A stretch of 40,907 nucleotides of DNA from Flavobacteriaceae bacterium (GTDB lineage: Bacteria > Bacteroidota > Bacteroidia > Flavobacteriales > Flavobacteriaceae). The stretch is taken from the NCBI GenBank assembly GCA_022425505.1, contig JAKMFI010000082.1, forward strand, positions 1 through 40,907, written 5' to 3'. The translations under genes and the position numbers were made by a program. Under the pieces are notes generated by a model. That model was given only the letters and a program-made list of their open reading frames with translations. It did no database searches and was not told where the DNA came from. Within the stretch, counting starts at the first letter, position 1. Each line of letters opens with the position of its first letter. Shown piece by piece: positions 39,697 to 40,907 of this stretch.

Positions 39697-40805
39697 AATA
39701 CTACTTCATCGCTGGAGAGGCTTCAGGAGATTTGCATGGTGCCAATCTAATTGCTGCACTTAAACAAAAAGATGCAAAATCCGAATTTCGAGCTTGGGGA
39801 GGAGACAAAATACAAAATCAGGGGGCACAAATCGTAAAACACTACAAATACCTCGCTTTTATGGGGTTTTGGGAGGTTGCCAAAAACCTGAGAACCATCC
39901 TTTCCTATATTGCCTTTTGTAAAAAAGATATTCTCGCTTTCAAACCAGATGCTTTAGTCCTTATCGACTACCCGGGTTTTAACATGCGTATCGCAAAATG
40001 GGCGACCGCTTTGGGAATTCCAGTACACTATTACATCATGCCACAGGTTTGGGCGTGGAAAGAAAATCGCGTGCGAAAATTGGCAAAGCACACCAATTAT
40101 CGCTATGCCATACTGCCTTTTGAAGTGGATTTTTTTGAACAAAAACACAAGCTTCCCATTGACTTTGTCGGGCATCCTCTTATCGACGAGTTATCAGCAA
40201 TCCCCAAGTCGGATGGTACATCGCTTACAGCTGCTTTGGGCTTGACAAAAAATGAAAAGATCATTGCCTTGTTGCCGGGAAGTCGAAAACAAGAAATCAG
40301 TAAAATTTTAGGGGTAATGACAAGGATAATTGACTCTTTTCCAGACTATCGATTTGTGATCGCAGGAACGTCAAACATCGATCGATCCCTTTATCATCAA
40401 CTTGCACCTGGTGTCGATATCGTTATCGATCAAACCTATGATTTGGTTCGTCTTGCTTATGCTGCAATCGTCACAAGTGGAACAGCTACCTTGGAAACAG
40501 CTCTGATAAAAACCCCTCAAATCGTGTGTTACAAAACAAGCCCTTTGAGCTTTGCCATCGCCAAACGAATTGTAAAAATTTCCTTTATTTCCCTCGTTAA
40601 TTTGGTTGTGAACCGTTTGCTCGTACGGGAGTTGATTCAAAGCGAATGTAACCAAACCAAGTTGACAAATTCCCTTCAGGAAATCCTCTCCGAAAACGGT
40701 AGAAAAGCGATTCTATCAGGATATGACGAACTCATTGAAAAACTTGGAGGCAAAGGGGCAAGTGAGAAAGTTGCCTCGCTCATTTACAAACGAACTCATG
40801 CGTAA
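39693..40805 (+). CDS. lpxB: Lipid-A-disaccharide synthase
   Basis: MKYYFIAGEASGDLHGANLIAALKQKDAKSEFRAWGGDKI, YIMPQVWAWKENRVRKLAK, ALLPGSRKQEI; true start ATG 39693 rather than the ORF-track start 39555. Confidence 0.96.
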   Translation: MKYYFIAGEASGDLHGANLIAALKQKDAKSEFRAWGGDKIQNQGAQIVKHYKYLAFMGFWEVAKNLRTILSYIAFCKKDILAFKPDALVLIDYPGFNMRIAKWATALGIPVHYYIMPQVWAWKENRVRKLAKHTNYRYAILPFEVDFFEQKHKLPIDFVGHPLIDELSAIPKSDGTSLTAALGLTKNEKIIALLPGSRKQEISKILGVMTRIIDSFPDYRFVIAGTSNIDRSLYHQLAPGVDIVIDQTYDLVRLAYAAIVTSGTATLETALIKTPQIVCYKTSPLSFAIAKRIVKISFISLVNLVVNRLLVRELIQSECNQTKLTNSLQEILSENGRKAILSGYDELIEKLGGKGASEKVASLIYKRTHA

Positions 40806-40907
40806 ATCATTTGCGTTTATTGCTCTTGTTTTTCTGGCTACAAGCTGTGGAGTGCTCAAGAGTGGTAAAAAAATGAAACCCCGTGATGGTGTTGTTTTTT
40901 ATGCCAA
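40798..40907 (+). CDS. Lipoprotein, truncated by window end (possibly a C40/NlpC-type peptidase, by position only)
   Basis: MRKSFAFIALVFLATSCGVLKSGKKMKPRDGVVFYA..., lipobox ATSC; overlaps the lpxB stop by 8 nt. Confidence 0.6.
   Translation, partial: MRKSFAFIALVFLATSCGVLKSGKKMKPRDGVVFYA

Overview
This window is a gene-dense chromosomal segment from a Flavobacteriia-type Bacteroidetes. The evidence is gldKLMN (gliding/T9SS core), a mevalonate-pathway cluster, Bacteroidetes-type TAnnTTTG promoter elements and typical flavobacterial gene order. Most of it is conserved core genome: coaX, tRNA-Phe, rluB-like, UbiA/mevalonate kinase/MVA-PP decarboxylase, gldN-gldM-gldL-gldK, an arginase-fold protein, topA, SulP + split YeeE/YedE, miaB, a GAFTGA sigma-54 activator, lptE, secG, groES-groEL, purH, mreB-mreC-mreD-PBP2-rodA, an ABC permease, a C-terminal processing protease, surE and lpxB. 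I see no CRISPR array, phage, transposase or recognisable defence island. The observations most worth following up are: (1) a ~586 bp integrase-less insertion at the 3' end of tRNA-Phe. It has a duplicated tRNA 3' end, an inverted T-arm fragment, internal GTGGTACACA repeats and a single 95-aa membrane-protein ORF, and it separates the tRNA from what looks like its original terminator. (2) An arginase/formimidoylglutamase-family protein next to gldK in which three of the six canonical metal ligands appear replaced, so it is a likely pseudoenzyme. (3) A sigma-54-like -24/-12 promoter embedded in a perfect dyad upstream of groES, with a second dyad upstream and a sigma-54 activator gene nearby. 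(4) A small membrane-protein gene interrupted by an in-frame TAA immediately followed by ATG. All family assignments come from reading the translations; no database search was run.
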